From contig JAWKLJ010000001.1 of the NCBI GenBank assembly GCA_041392805.1, forward strand, positions 3,596,001 through 3,660,000: a stretch of 64,000 nucleotides of DNA, given 5' to 3'. Below the pieces are notes generated by a model. The model was not told the origin of the DNA. It saw only the letters and a program-made list of their open reading frames with translations, and searched no databases. This DNA comes from Saprospiraceae bacterium (GTDB lineage: Bacteria; Bacteroidota; Bacteroidia; Chitinophagales; Saprospiraceae). A program made the translations under genes and the position numbers. Shown here piece after piece: positions 7,787-17,000 of the stretch. The number at the start of each line of letters is the position of its first letter. Position 1 is the first letter of the stretch.

Positions 7787-9211
7787 ATGAAAAGAACTAT
7801 CAGTTTTATCTATCTATTGTTACCCCTTTGGGTTTTTGCACAAAAAATTATTGTCTCTGAAGACATGCCTCTCCGCAGCGACCTCTCCTATGAAATCATC
7901 GGTGAGTTGAAAGAACAAATGCTGCTTTTCAAAAACCAAACTACTGATTTTGAAGTGCAAGCCTTCAATAAATATTTAAAAGAAACATGGACAAAGGAAC
8001 TCGATTTCGAAAAAAAAACCATTAAAGTACTAGGCATCACTTCCAATAAGGAAGACTTTACCTTGTTCTACACTTTTCGAAAAAAAGGCAAAACCATTTT
8101 AAAGGCAAACAAATATGACGCTGGGGCAAACCTCAAAGACAGTATCACCATAAAGGACTATGGCTTTATGTTCTTTACCCCTGAATTTGAGATTATCAGA
8201 TCGGAAGACAGGTCCAAAGTCCTCCTTTTTTTCATAGAAAAACAAGATATTGTACGTACTCTCTCCTTTGATGTCGATTCGCTGCAAATGCGCTGGGAAA
8301 AAGATTTCAAACTCGATGATTTTTATTACAGCGAGGACTTCGAACAAATGATTGTCAGCAATGAAGGGGACATGTATATGATCTTGGACAGAGATAATTT
8401 TCGATCAAAACGAAAGGACCATCTATACGAAATATATCATTATAGCGGCCAACAAGAAACACTTAATCAGTTTAAAATCCCCTTCAGGGACATGCTGACG
8501 ATCGACATCTACTTCAACTACGATAACCTGAATAAACGCATCATTGCAGGTGGGCTACATAGCGAGAAAGATTTAACAAAAGCAATAGGCTACTTTTATC
8601 TGAGTGTAGATCCGATGGCCCCAACTAATCATATTCTTGTTTTTGAAGAATTTGATCCGGAATTCGTCTCCAATTTACTGGGCAAAAAGAAAGTAGACAA
8701 AAACCGGGGAATCGAAGAACTGAGTGCACAAGAAATTGTCCTTCGCCGCGATGGAGGTATCCTCCTGATTGCCGAACGAACACGCTTTTTAGAGCGACGT
8801 TCGGGCAACAGCGGTAGGGTGTATTATGATAACCAGCTTCGGTTTATAGCAGACTATTATTTCGATGAACTGATGATCGTTTCAATTCACCCCACCGGGA
8901 AAACGCACTGGAAGACTATTCTCCATAAAAAGCAATATTCTCAGGACGACAATGGGGCCTATTCTTCTTATTTTTTATTTAAAACAGCGTCTAACCTTCG
9001 CTTTCTTTTTAATGATGATATCAGGCAGGAAAACACGGTTAGCGAATATGTGCTTAATGGTATCGGTGAATATGATCGCAATAGTATTTTGAGCACGCGG
9101 GATTTGGAATTGCGTTTGCGCTTTAGGGATGCCCTTCAATTAGGCGCCAATGAAATGATTATCCCCAGCGAGAGAAGAAATAAGTTAAAACTAGTAAAAT
9201 TGGAGTATTAG
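7787..9211 (+). CDS. Exported protein of unknown function, 474 residues
   Basis: The product starts with a signal peptide (MKRTISFIYLLLPLWVFAQ, cleavage about residue 19) and has no lipobox. The mature part is rich in beta-strand-like alternation with Asp/Lys/Phe, for example repeated F..EF..I.RSEDRSKVLLFF and GGILLIAERTRFLERR. This suggests a beta-propeller or similar repeat fold, but I cannot name the family. There is no sortase-like or type IX C-terminal signal. It is monocistronic: the 3' end faces the M1 peptidase gene across a strong bidirectional terminator. Confidence 0.8.
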   Translation: MKRTISFIYLLLPLWVFAQKIIVSEDMPLRSDLSYEIIGELKEQMLLFKNQTTDFEVQAFNKYLKETWTKELDFEKKTIKVLGITSNKEDFTLFYTFRKKGKTILKANKYDAGANLKDSITIKDYGFMFFTPEFEIIRSEDRSKVLLFFIEKQDIVRTLSFDVDSLQMRWEKDFKLDDFYYSEDFEQMIVSNEGDMYMILDRDNFRSKRKDHLYEIYHYSGQQETLNQFKIPFRDMLTIDIYFNYDNLNKRIIAGGLHSEKDLTKAIGYFYLSVDPMAPTNHILVFEEFDPEFVSNLLGKKKVDKNRGIEELSAQEIVLRRDGGILLIAERTRFLERRSGNSGRVYYDNQLRFIADYYFDELMIVSIHPTGKTHWKTILHKKQYSQDDNGAYSSYFLFKTASNLRFLFNDDIRQENTVSEYVLNGIGEYDRNSILSTRDLELRLRFRDALQLGANEMIIPSERRNKLKLVKLEY

Positions 9212-9223
9212 AAAAAAGGGAAG

Positions 9224-9258
9224 AAGGAAGCCAGAAAAGGCTGTTTTCTGGCTTCCTT
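9224..9258. terminator. Bidirectional rho-independent terminator
   Basis: A perfect 15-bp stem (AAGGAAGCCAGAAAA at 9224-9238 with its complement at 9244-9258) encloses the 5-base loop GGCTG. It is preceded by an A-run at 9212-9217. It lies between two convergent genes, so it can end both transcripts. Confidence 0.85.
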
Positions 9259-9265
9259 AATTGGT

Positions 9266-11860
9266 CTAAAACTGCGAATAGTATTGCTTCAATTGTCCAT
9301 TCGTTTCTTTGGACTTGATATTTTCGATAAGCAGGGTCACTTTTTTTGCATTTTCTGTATCACCTTCAGTGAGAATAGCTTGGCGCAAGCTGTCCAGGGC
9401 TCTGGTCGCTCCAAATCGACAATAAAGCGATTGATCTTGATCCAGCGCTACTTGTTGAATAGCATCAGCCGTTTTCAGTGCTTGCTCAATCCCAATTTGT
9501 TGAGCCAGGCTTTGGTAGTTATCATAAAAACTCATGGCTAAATAGCCATCAATTTTATCCTTGTTTTTTTCAAAATAGGTTAGATACTGGGCATCTCCGG
9601 TATTAGAAAATACCGCACTGACCGCCTCAATGATATCGCCATTGGGTTCTCCTTCCAATTGTTTGGCATACTCCAAGGCTTTTTCATTGTTCATCTCGGA
9701 CAAGGTTGTCAAAGAGGCAGCCAAGGGTGGATATGCTTTTTCTTTTTGAATCACCTTTTCCGCAATAGCCCCAATTTCTGGGTCTTTGGCTTCCAATAAT
9801 TTATAGATGGCACCTGCCTGTAGTTCAGAATGCGTTCCATTTTCGGCGATATGCCTAAAAGCGGCAATATTCTCTGCGGTAGGCTCCAGTTGCTGAATGG
9901 CTATGATCTGAATGACCCAAAAGGGGTCTTTTAAAGCATCATTTCGAAGTTGGGTAACCTTTGGATTATCTTTCTCTTCTTCCAGCTTTTGTAACGCTTC
10001 CAGTCGATCAACAAAAGCGGGGGCATGGTTGAATTGAAAAATAAGCTCCTCCGTTGTTTTGTTGGTTTGTAAGATAGCCAGCGTCGACTTCTCGGGATCA
10101 AAGTTGATCAGGCTTGGCTTTTCACTGGCTGGAAAGCGAAAAGTTTGGCTGCGCTCTTTAATCCAGATGGGATAACTCGTTTTTTCGCCAGAGGCCATGT
10201 AGACATCAACGGAAGTCGGCAACTGAAAAATAGCTGGATTATTGGAAGGATCCTGGGTTTGTTCTACGGTCATGGTAGCCATCTTAGCTTCCTCATCATA
10301 AGCGTATTCAATCGTTAATTCAGGATGTCCCTGATTGAGATACCATTGGTTAAAAAACCAATTTAAATCCTGACCAGTAACTGCTTCAAATGCCAATCGA
10401 AGGTTATGTACTTCAACCGATTGGTAAGCATTGTCCTTCAAATATTTATGAAGGCTAGCATAAAAAGCTTCATCACCCACATATTTGCGAAGCATATGTA
10501 ATACAGATCCTCCTTTATTGTAGCTGTGGGCATCAAACATATCTTCTCTGTCTGCATACTGAAAATGAATCAGGGGGTGAGCCGCATTTTGAGCCGATTG
10601 AAAATAGCCCCCCCACTCCTCTAACAAGTGAAAGTCCGCAGCATCCCTGCCATATTTGTGTTCTGTCCACAAATACTCGCTATAATTGGCAAAACCTTCA
10701 TTCATCGTTAAGTTAGACCAACTTTCACAGGTCACATAATCGCCAAACCAATGGTGAAACATTTCATGGGCAACAATCTTATCGTTATCATTATCAATCA
10801 GTTCGCGGCTATGTTTTTGGATAAAATCTCCAAAAATAACCGCAGAGGTGTTTTCCATAGCACCGGAAACATAGTCCCTGACTACAATTTGCGCAAATTT
10901 GGGCCAAGGATACTTTATGCCTAGTTTCTCTGAAAAAAAAGTCAACATTTCTGGCGTGTGCGCATAAATATCTTTAGCTGAACTTTCGAACTCGGGTTCT
11001 ACATAATAACTAAGCGGAATGCCTTCCCACATTTCTTCCACCACCGCAAATTCACCAACGGCTACCATAAACAAATAAGGGGCATGGGGTTGATCCATTT
11101 TCCAATAATCCGTTCGGGTTCCATCCGCATTTTTCTTAGAAGAAATCAATAAACCATTAGAAAGGGTCTTAAAACGATCTTCTACGGTGAGCGTCAGCTC
11201 CTGGGTACAACGCTCATTAGGTTTATCAATTGTTGGAAACCAGCGAGAGTTTGACTCCGTTTCTCCCTGCGTCCATATTTGCTGGGGCTTATCGGGGTCC
11301 TCCTTCCGGGGGTTTATAAAAAACAAGCCTCGATCCGACTGTATCGCCGCACTACCTCCTGATGCAGCAGGGTGAGCGACATAATCGATGGATAAAGTAT
11401 AGGCCTGGCCTTTTTTATATACTTGATCCAACTGGACCGTAATTTGGTTATTGTTGTAGGTAAAATCCAACTTCTTGCCAGTTCCTTCTAATACAATAGA
11501 TTTTATTTCAAAATCTTTTGCATCCAACACAACCGTATCGGTGGGATAAAAAAGAGGCATCAGGCTTAGAAAGGCTTTTCCAATAACTGTTTCTTTTTCC
11601 CAATCAAATCGCAAATCCAATTTGGTGTGAATCAGGTCATTAATACGTTTAGAACTGGGATTATAGGGAGGTAATTCGAAGTTTTCAGCAGGGGAGTCTT
11701 CCGATTCTTCCGATTCATCATACCTGGGTGCCGACACCACCATCGTGTCCAGAATTCGTTCTTCTGTGATAGGTGGTGAGGTTAAACTTACCACTTCTTT
11801 GGGGGTATTGCAGGCCATAGCTAAAATAGCTAAGCCGCAAAAGATGATCCAATGCTTCAT
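9266..11860 (-). CDS. M1-family metallo-aminopeptidase, lipoprotein
   Basis: M1 enzymes remove N-terminal amino acids from peptides using one zinc ion. From the ATG at 11858-11860 the product has 864 residues and a lipoprotein signal (LAILAMAC). The GAMEN exopeptidase motif is at residues 333-337, and the zinc site HEMFHHWFGD starts at 365 with the third ligand in NEGFANYSEYLW. The C-terminal part (about 560-864) contains HEAT-like helical repeats. A TTG at 11887 could add nine residues, but the ATG gives the better lipoprotein signal. The enzyme is probably anchored in the outer or inner membrane facing the periplasm or surface, and fits peptide scavenging. Confidence 0.93.
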   Translation of the reverse strand: MKHWIIFCGLAILAMACNTPKEVVSLTSPPITEERILDTMVVSAPRYDESEESEDSPAENFELPPYNPSSKRINDLIHTKLDLRFDWEKETVIGKAFLSLMPLFYPTDTVVLDAKDFEIKSIVLEGTGKKLDFTYNNNQITVQLDQVYKKGQAYTLSIDYVAHPAASGGSAAIQSDRGLFFINPRKEDPDKPQQIWTQGETESNSRWFPTIDKPNERCTQELTLTVEDRFKTLSNGLLISSKKNADGTRTDYWKMDQPHAPYLFMVAVGEFAVVEEMWEGIPLSYYVEPEFESSAKDIYAHTPEMLTFFSEKLGIKYPWPKFAQIVVRDYVSGAMENTSAVIFGDFIQKHSRELIDNDNDKIVAHEMFHHWFGDYVTCESWSNLTMNEGFANYSEYLWTEHKYGRDAADFHLLEEWGGYFQSAQNAAHPLIHFQYADREDMFDAHSYNKGGSVLHMLRKYVGDEAFYASLHKYLKDNAYQSVEVHNLRLAFEAVTGQDLNWFFNQWYLNQGHPELTIEYAYDEEAKMATMTVEQTQDPSNNPAIFQLPTSVDVYMASGEKTSYPIWIKERSQTFRFPASEKPSLINFDPEKSTLAILQTNKTTEELIFQFNHAPAFVDRLEALQKLEEEKDNPKVTQLRNDALKDPFWVIQIIAIQQLEPTAENIAAFRHIAENGTHSELQAGAIYKLLEAKDPEIGAIAEKVIQKEKAYPPLAASLTTLSEMNNEKALEYAKQLEGEPNGDIIEAVSAVFSNTGDAQYLTYFEKNKDKIDGYLAMSFYDNYQSLAQQIGIEQALKTADAIQQVALDQDQSLYCRFGATRALDSLRQAILTEGDTENAKKVTLLIENIKSKETNGQLKQYYSQF

Positions 11861-11964
11861 TGAAGGCTTTGATTTAATTATAGACAATACTTAAAATATA
11901 CAGCAATATAACATTACGAGCGCTCGTGCAAAAAACAAATCCTGCTAACTTTAGCAGATCGCTT

Positions 11965-12741
11965 TCAATTCACTTCTTTTGCCGTTACCTCATTTAAAAA
12001 AGATTCCAGGTGTCGATTAAAAACATCGGGATGTTCCATCATAGGAGCATGGCCACATTTATCAACAAAAATGAGGCGCGAATTCTCTAGTAATTCATTA
12101 AACTTCTCTCCAACAAATGGAGGTGTAATTTGATCTTCTTTACCCCAAATCAATAAGGTAGGGATTTTGATTTGATGCAATTTATCTCCTAAATTGTGTC
12201 GAACGGCCGATTTAGCGGTTGCAACGACACGGATGGCCTTATTGCGATCATTGATGATGTCAAAGACTTCGTCTACTAATGCTTTGCTAGCTACTTTAGG
12301 ATCAAAAAAAGTACTTTCCGTCTTTTTGCGGATAAACTCGTAGTCCCCTCGCTTAGGAAAACTTGTTCCCATAGCACTTTCAAAGAGGCCAGAACTGCCT
12401 GTCAACGTAATAGAGGCCACCTTTGCCGGATGAGCCAAAGCGTATAATAAGGCAATGTGCCCACCCAAAGAGTTTCCTAAAACGTGAACCTTATCAAATC
12501 CTTTATGATTAACAAAGTCTGCAACATAATCAACAAGGCCTCCTACAGAAACTTTACGAATCGGTAAATCGAAGATGGGTAAGATTGGAACGATGACATT
12601 GTACTTCCCAGAAAAGTGGTTAATGATGCCTTCAAAATTGCTTAAGGCGCCAAACAAACCATGGAGGAGAACTAAATGCTCTTCACCTCCTACAGATTCA
12701 ACATACTTAAACCTCCCCTCCACAATAATATCGTAGTTCAT
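11965..12741 (-). CDS. Alpha/beta-fold hydrolase
   Basis: The 258-residue cytoplasmic protein has the full catalytic triad pattern of the alpha/beta hydrolase fold: LLHGLFG oxyanion region (25-31), nucleophile elbow GNSLGG (Ser91), acid WGKEDQITP (Asp203) and CGHAPMMEHP (His231). The closest-looking families are MhpC/BioH-like esterases and C-C bond hydrolases; the substrate cannot be named from sequence. It follows the M1 peptidase gene's 5' side on the same strand with about 100 bases between, and has its own upstream region shared divergently with the OmpA-like gene. Confidence 0.88.
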   Translation of the reverse strand: MNYDIIVEGRFKYVESVGGEEHLVLLHGLFGALSNFEGIINHFSGKYNVIVPILPIFDLPIRKVSVGGLVDYVADFVNHKGFDKVHVLGNSLGGHIALLYALAHPAKVASITLTGSSGLFESAMGTSFPKRGDYEFIRKKTESTFFDPKVASKALVDEVFDIINDRNKAIRVVATAKSAVRHNLGDKLHQIKIPTLLIWGKEDQITPPFVGEKFNELLENSRLIFVDKCGHAPMMEHPDVFNRHLESFLNEVTAKEVN

Positions 12742-13142
12742 CTAAAATGTTCTTTTAAAAAACAGTAAAGCAACTCCGGCGCACACTCAAAAGAATCCAT
12801 TCCATACAACTCAATGTGCAAAAATAGCTTTTTTCTCCTTTTCCAACAATGGATGACCTTTAGTGTTCTCCCTTTTTACAACTTCTGACGCTTTGGAGCT
12901 GATAAAACACAAAAACGGTTTCTTATATAGCACCTTTCAACTTAGGCCTTTTTATGTAAATTCAACCTTAAATAAGCACAAATAATGATAGTTAGGATAT
13001 TCAGACATAAGCCTTTAAGTTGCAATTTTTGTTTCGTATCTTTGTTTAATTGAAAAAATATCTATTGTTTTGCAGTGTAGGAAAGAATTGTGCCCTTTTC
13101 TACCCCATTATTTTTGAATAAACTTTTTTCATCTTAAATTAA
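12742..13142. other. Divergent promoter region, hydrolase / ompA-like
   Basis: These 401 AT-rich bases hold no gene that I can support. TATCTTTG at 13037-13044 is the best -7-like element for the OmpA-like lipoprotein. The nearest TTG (13020-13022) is only 14 bases upstream of it, shorter than the usual spacing of about 19. Confidence 0.4.
13037..13044 (+). promoter_or_regulatory. Candidate -7 element (TATCTTTG) for OmpA-like lipoprotein
   Basis: An exact match to TAnnTTTG, located about 100 bases before the ATG. This would leave a leader of roughly 90 bases. Spacing to a -33 TTG is not ideal. Confidence 0.35.
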
Positions 13143-13907
13143 ATGAACATGCGTCTAGTAGTAAAATTACTGGTTCTATGTCTTACGATTGGGGTATTTC
13201 AATCTTGTGTTTCCAAAAAGAAATATGATGAGTTAGAAGCTGCTAAAGCTGCAACTGATCAAGCTTTGGCTGAAACACAGTCTCAAGTAAAAACCCTATC
13301 TGAAGAAAAAGATGCTCTTGCCGCTGAAATGGAATCTGAGAAAGCTAGGTTAAACGGCGAAATCAGTTCTATTAAATCTGACCTGGACGCTACCAAAGGC
13401 AAAGTTGCTCAGGTAGAGGAAAAGTTGAATATGACGGAAAAAGAGCTTAACGCTCTTAAAGAGCAAATTAATGGCATTTTCGCTGCTTACTCTGGTAGTG
13501 GAATGAGCCTTGAAGATCGCGATGGCCGCTTGTATGTCGTTACAGGCTCCCCTATCCGCTACCGCTCTGGTTCTTCTGCTTTATCCAAAGAAGAGCGTGA
13601 TGCTATCGATGCGCTGGCAGAAGTGCTTAAAGCAACTCCTGCTGCCAAAATTATGGTAGAAGGTCACACTGACAACGTTCCATTCAAAGCTGATTTGGGA
13701 CGAGACAACTGGGACTTGAGCTATTCCCGTGCTAAATCAGTTGTTACACGATTGATCAAAAAAGGTGTTTCTCCTGCTCAGTTGAGCATTGCCGGCCGTG
13801 GCGATTCTATGCCAGCTGCCGACAATAGTACATCTGATGGAAAAGCAGAAAACAGAAGAACAGTTCTTCTTCCTAACCCAGATTTGGGTTCTTTGAAAGG
13901 TAATTAA
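13143..13907 (+). CDS. OmpA-family peptidoglycan-binding lipoprotein
   Basis: The product (254 residues) has a lipoprotein signal ending IGVFQSC (Cys22) and a long Ala/Glu/Lys-rich coiled coil (about 28-110). The C-terminal OmpA domain (about 130-250) includes IMVEGHTDNVPF, NWDLSYSRAKSVV and AENRRTVLLP, the segments that bind diaminopimelate in peptidoglycan. The architecture suggests a tether between membrane and cell wall, like Pal or Lpp-OmpA hybrids. Two ATGs (13143 and 13149) are possible. The leader is long and AT-rich, as for highly expressed envelope proteins. The gene runs into a large palindromic element at its 3' end. Confidence 0.92.
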   Translation: MNMRLVVKLLVLCLTIGVFQSCVSKKKYDELEAAKAATDQALAETQSQVKTLSEEKDALAAEMESEKARLNGEISSIKSDLDATKGKVAQVEEKLNMTEKELNALKEQINGIFAAYSGSGMSLEDRDGRLYVVTGSPIRYRSGSSALSKEERDAIDALAEVLKATPAAKIMVEGHTDNVPFKADLGRDNWDLSYSRAKSVVTRLIKKGVSPAQLSIAGRGDSMPAADNSTSDGKAENRRTVLLPNPDLGSLKGN

Positions 13908-13956
13908 TCCGGGATATTATTACAATATCTCTGTAATATACTTACTGATACTACTT

Positions 13957-14171
13957 GGACTGTAGGCTTAGTGCTTGTTTGGAGGTGGTGCTTTGGAAGC
14001 GAAAATAGTCAGTTATGCGTTCTGACGAGGCTCATTTTGGCCATCATAGCAGCGCTACGATGGCCAAAATAGCCGAAGACAGAGCTTGTGCCGAACTTGC
14101 TTCGGCATTGCATAAATGGATATTTGCAGCCCAAATGACTATCTCCAAATAAGCACTTAACCCTACAGTCC
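13957..14171. repeat. 215-bp nested palindromic element (MITE-like)
   Basis: Terminal inverted arms of 28 and 29 bases (13957-13984 and 14143-14171) match with two substitutions and one indel; they begin GGACTGTAGG at the outside. Inside, ATTTTGGCCATC (14034-14045) and its perfect complement (14059-14070) form a second stem extended to 17 pairs with one mismatch. A third pair is ATAGTCAGTTATGC with GCATAAATGG...ATGACTAT. The right arm is followed by seven T residues, so transcripts of the OmpA-like gene probably end here. A piece of the same arm recurs at 24037-24057. Confidence 0.7.
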
Positions 14172-14186
14172 TTTTTTTATTCCCGC

Positions 14187-15113
14187 CTAAAACCCTACCG
14201 ATACCACATAGCTGTGGCTAATAGCTAAATCTACTATCGGGATGTCTTTAAAGGCTTCTGCCAAGGGTTCTTTCTTTACGGCCGCTACATCTCCAGGTCT
14301 GTTTTCTTCTTTCGTAATGGGAATCCCCAAGGTGTCATACAATTGCCGATAATGGGTTATCCGCCACCTGTTTTGCGGCTGTATGTCATTATCTATCCAC
14401 TTCCATTTCTGGTTCGAATAACGCAAAAAATGATAAATACTTATGGAAGGATCTAAATGAGCAAAGTGATCTGACATATCAATAAAATGGCTCATCACCC
14501 CATCTGGATGTATGACGCGCTTGAAGCTTATTAAAATAGCTTTTAAAATATCCGGATAAATATGCTCAAAGGTGTTGTTGGAGGTAATGAATTGAATAGA
14601 AGCCGTTGGCAAGGGTAATTGCCTCGCATCCATCACCCAATATTGTATCCGAAGGTTTTCTAATAATTGGGAGTAATCAAGTCCATCTGCTATTGCCACC
14701 ATCCGCCTCGCTTCTTCCAAACGGGTAGGATCTGGTATAAAAAAAGGGGCTAATTTCCCAGCCGATTCGTATTCTAAATAGCGCTTGAGGGTAAGTAAAA
14801 CATTTTCTCGATTGGTCAGGGCGCTGATATCTACCGTATTGATCTCTCCGGCTCCTGCCAAAAACAAGCCAATAGGCACGACAGGATACCAACCGGTTCC
14901 TAATTCCAAAGTTTTTATGCTCCTTAGGTCACCTCTATACTGATGATAAAATTCGAGATGGTGCTGCAAGTGTAGTAGGCGATCTTCAAAATACAAGGGT
15001 GACAAGCGAACTCCTTTGGTTATATATTTTTGGAAAAGATAGTTGATCCGGTGTTTATATGGTAAAAACGAAATCCCTTTTTGCACAATAGCTTTTAAAA
15101 CCCACTTTTTCAT
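14187..15113 (-). CDS. Class I SAM-dependent methyltransferase
   Basis: The 308-residue protein has a glycine-rich motif I, LELGTGWYPVVPIG (about 69-82), then INTVDISAL as motif II. FEHIYPDILKAILISFKRVI and HPDGVMSHFIDMSDHF correspond to the later Rossmann strands of Methyltransf_11/25-type enzymes. The N-terminus is basic and helical. The region YSNQKWKWIDNDIQPQNRW resembles small-molecule or glycan methyltransferases, but the substrate is not identifiable. It is a lone gene, with its 3' end next to the 215-bp palindrome and kptA 52 bases upstream on the same strand. Confidence 0.8.
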   Translation of the reverse strand: MKKWVLKAIVQKGISFLPYKHRINYLFQKYITKGVRLSPLYFEDRLLHLQHHLEFYHQYRGDLRSIKTLELGTGWYPVVPIGLFLAGAGEINTVDISALTNRENVLLTLKRYLEYESAGKLAPFFIPDPTRLEEARRMVAIADGLDYSQLLENLRIQYWVMDARQLPLPTASIQFITSNNTFEHIYPDILKAILISFKRVIHPDGVMSHFIDMSDHFAHLDPSISIYHFLRYSNQKWKWIDNDIQPQNRWRITHYRQLYDTLGIPITKEENRPGDVAAVKKEPLAEAFKDIPIVDLAISHSYVVSVGF

Positions 15114-15165
15114 ATCTGATTACTTCAAGTTCTTTGGGCTCAAAGGTAATAGAACAGGGCTAAAT

Positions 15166-15699
15166 TTAAAATAAAATATAAGCTACTGGCACTTGATCCG
15201 TCAACCATACCCCATTGACTGAAAGGTAAAAGCGAAATCCCGCCTCCTGCATTTCGCCAGCCTTAATCGTCAAAATAACGGGTTTTCCATGGCGACGTCC
15301 GACCATATGGGCGGTACTTTGATCGGGCGACAAATGTACATGCTGCCGATTTCCCTTGATCAATCCTTTTTCTTGAATGGATTCAATAAACCGCGTGGCG
15401 GTACCGTGGTATAAAACAGGTGGGGGTGCTACTGCCTCTAGGGCCAAGTCTATATCAATCGAATGACCTTGGTTGGCTCTAATTCGCCGCTGGTCCAAAT
15501 CTAATCGAAATCGCTGTTTGTCATTGGAAGCTACAACCTCTTCGATCATCGCTTGATCGACATTCATTCCTTTCTTTTGCATTTGCAGGATGATCTCATC
15601 CAATTTGGCCCAACCATGGGGATCAAGTTGAATACCGAGTACTTCTGGTTGATGGCGAAGTACAAGACTAAGTAATTTACTAATCTGTTTGGGGTTCAT
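15166..15699 (-). CDS. kptA: RNA 2'-phosphotransferase Tpt1/KptA
   Basis: KptA transfers an internal RNA 2'-phosphate to NAD+, releasing nicotinamide and ADP-ribose 1''-2''-cyclic phosphate. The 177 residues carry the family start KQISKLLSLVLRHQPE (catalytic Arg15-His16), DPHGWAKLDEII and the NAD-binding half LYHGTATRFIESIQEKGL. RQHVHLSPDQSTA, GRRHGKPVILTI and GFRFYLSVNGVWLTDQVP follow. Length is normal. In bacteria the source of 2'-phosphorylated RNA is usually unclear; no RNA ligase is visible here. The D-threonine-aldolase-like gene starts divergently 86 bases away. Confidence 0.93.
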   Translation of the reverse strand: MNPKQISKLLSLVLRHQPEVLGIQLDPHGWAKLDEIILQMQKKGMNVDQAMIEEVVASNDKQRFRLDLDQRRIRANQGHSIDIDLALEAVAPPPVLYHGTATRFIESIQEKGLIKGNRQHVHLSPDQSTAHMVGRRHGKPVILTIKAGEMQEAGFRFYLSVNGVWLTDQVPVAYILF

Positions 15700-15784
15700 G
15701 GTGTTTTTTAGGTTTTGAAACGAGTTGAATCACGAAAAAAGTTCCATTGAATACGGGATAGCTTTATTTTTTCGTTTTTCCCCT

Positions 15785-16894
15785 ATGAAAATACCAATAC
15801 TAAGTACGATTACCGAACCCACATTGCTCCTTGACGAGCAAAAATGCCGCCACAATATTCGCAGCATGGCCGAAAAGGCAAAAAAGGCAGGCCTCATCTT
15901 TAGACCTCATTTCAAAACCCACCAGTCGCAAGAAATTGGGCGCTGGTTTCGGGAAGTGGGCGTGACGAAAATAACCGTATCCTCCCTTCGGATGGCCGAA
16001 TACTTTGCAGCAGATGGATGGAAAGATATCACCGTAGCCTTCCCTGTTAATGTAAGAGAAATGGAACGGATCAATCGATTAGCTGCCCAAATACAACTGC
16101 ATTTATTGGTAGAAAATGTTGAGAGCCTTGATTATTTAAAGACGGGCTTACAACATACCGTTGGAGTCTTTATCAAGGTTGATATTGGTTATCATCGCAC
16201 TGGCATTTCTCCCGACGATCATGCTGCCATTACCCAATTACTAAAGGCAATGACCAGTTCCGACAAATTCCACTTTCTTGGCTTTTTAGGCCATGCAGGG
16301 CATAGTTATAAGGCACGGGGAAAGGCCGCCATTCGCCAAGTACATCAGCAAAGCCTCAAAGCGATCCTTCCGCTTAAGGAACGCTATCAGGATTCATTCC
16401 CCGAGCTTATACTTTCTATCGGCGACACCCCCACCTGTAGCCAGGAAGACACCTTCGAAGGGGCAGACGAGATACGCCCAGGCAACTTTGTCTTCTACGA
16501 CCTCGCACAATGGCGGATTGGCGCTTGTCGCCTCGACCAAATTGCCGTAGCCATGGCTTGCCCCGTTGTCGCCAAACATCCCGAACAAGCCAAGATGGTC
16601 ATTTATGGCGGAGGCGTCCACTTCGCCAAAGACCAATCGATCTTACTCGATGGACAAACTCCTTTTTTTGGCCATCTCGTAGAGACCACCGAACAGGGGT
16701 GGCGCCTTCCTAATGGGCGAAACTACCTTTCTTCCTTATCTCAGGAACACGGCATCCTCACAGTGGAACCATCCGTAATGGAAAAATACCAGGTGGGTGA
16801 TATCGTTACGATTCTACCTATTCATGCTTGCATGACGGCGAACGAAATGAAAGAATACCTGACCTTAAAGGGGCGATGGATAACGAGGCTTTGA
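15785..16894 (+). CDS. D-threonine aldolase / D-serine dehydratase-like PLP enzyme
   Basis: Fold-type III PLP enzymes of this family cleave D-threonine-like beta-hydroxy amino acids or dehydrate D-serine. From the ATG at 15785 the product has 369 residues. The PLP Lys is in RPHFKTHQSQE (Lys44), and an alanine-racemase-like barrel follows (FIKVDIGYHRTG, FLGFLGHAGHSY, LSIGDTPTC). The C-terminal metal-binding His-x-Cys pair is in PIHACMTANEM. An in-frame TTG at 15725 would add 20 residues upstream of the domain and is less likely. Aldolase and dehydratase cannot be separated by eye. Confidence 0.85.
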   Translation: MKIPILSTITEPTLLLDEQKCRHNIRSMAEKAKKAGLIFRPHFKTHQSQEIGRWFREVGVTKITVSSLRMAEYFAADGWKDITVAFPVNVREMERINRLAAQIQLHLLVENVESLDYLKTGLQHTVGVFIKVDIGYHRTGISPDDHAAITQLLKAMTSSDKFHFLGFLGHAGHSYKARGKAAIRQVHQQSLKAILPLKERYQDSFPELILSIGDTPTCSQEDTFEGADEIRPGNFVFYDLAQWRIGACRLDQIAVAMACPVVAKHPEQAKMVIYGGGVHFAKDQSILLDGQTPFFGHLVETTEQGWRLPNGRNYLSSLSQEHGILTVEPSVMEKYQVGDIVTILPIHACMTANEMKEYLTLKGRWITRL

Positions 16895-17000
16895 GGTACC
16901 TTTTGTTCGTCGAATTTTTATCCTTTTCGCTCGAAAAAACAATTGCTGTTACCCTCAAAACCTTTATATTAAACCTATTAGCCCCATCCTTCTAAAACTT

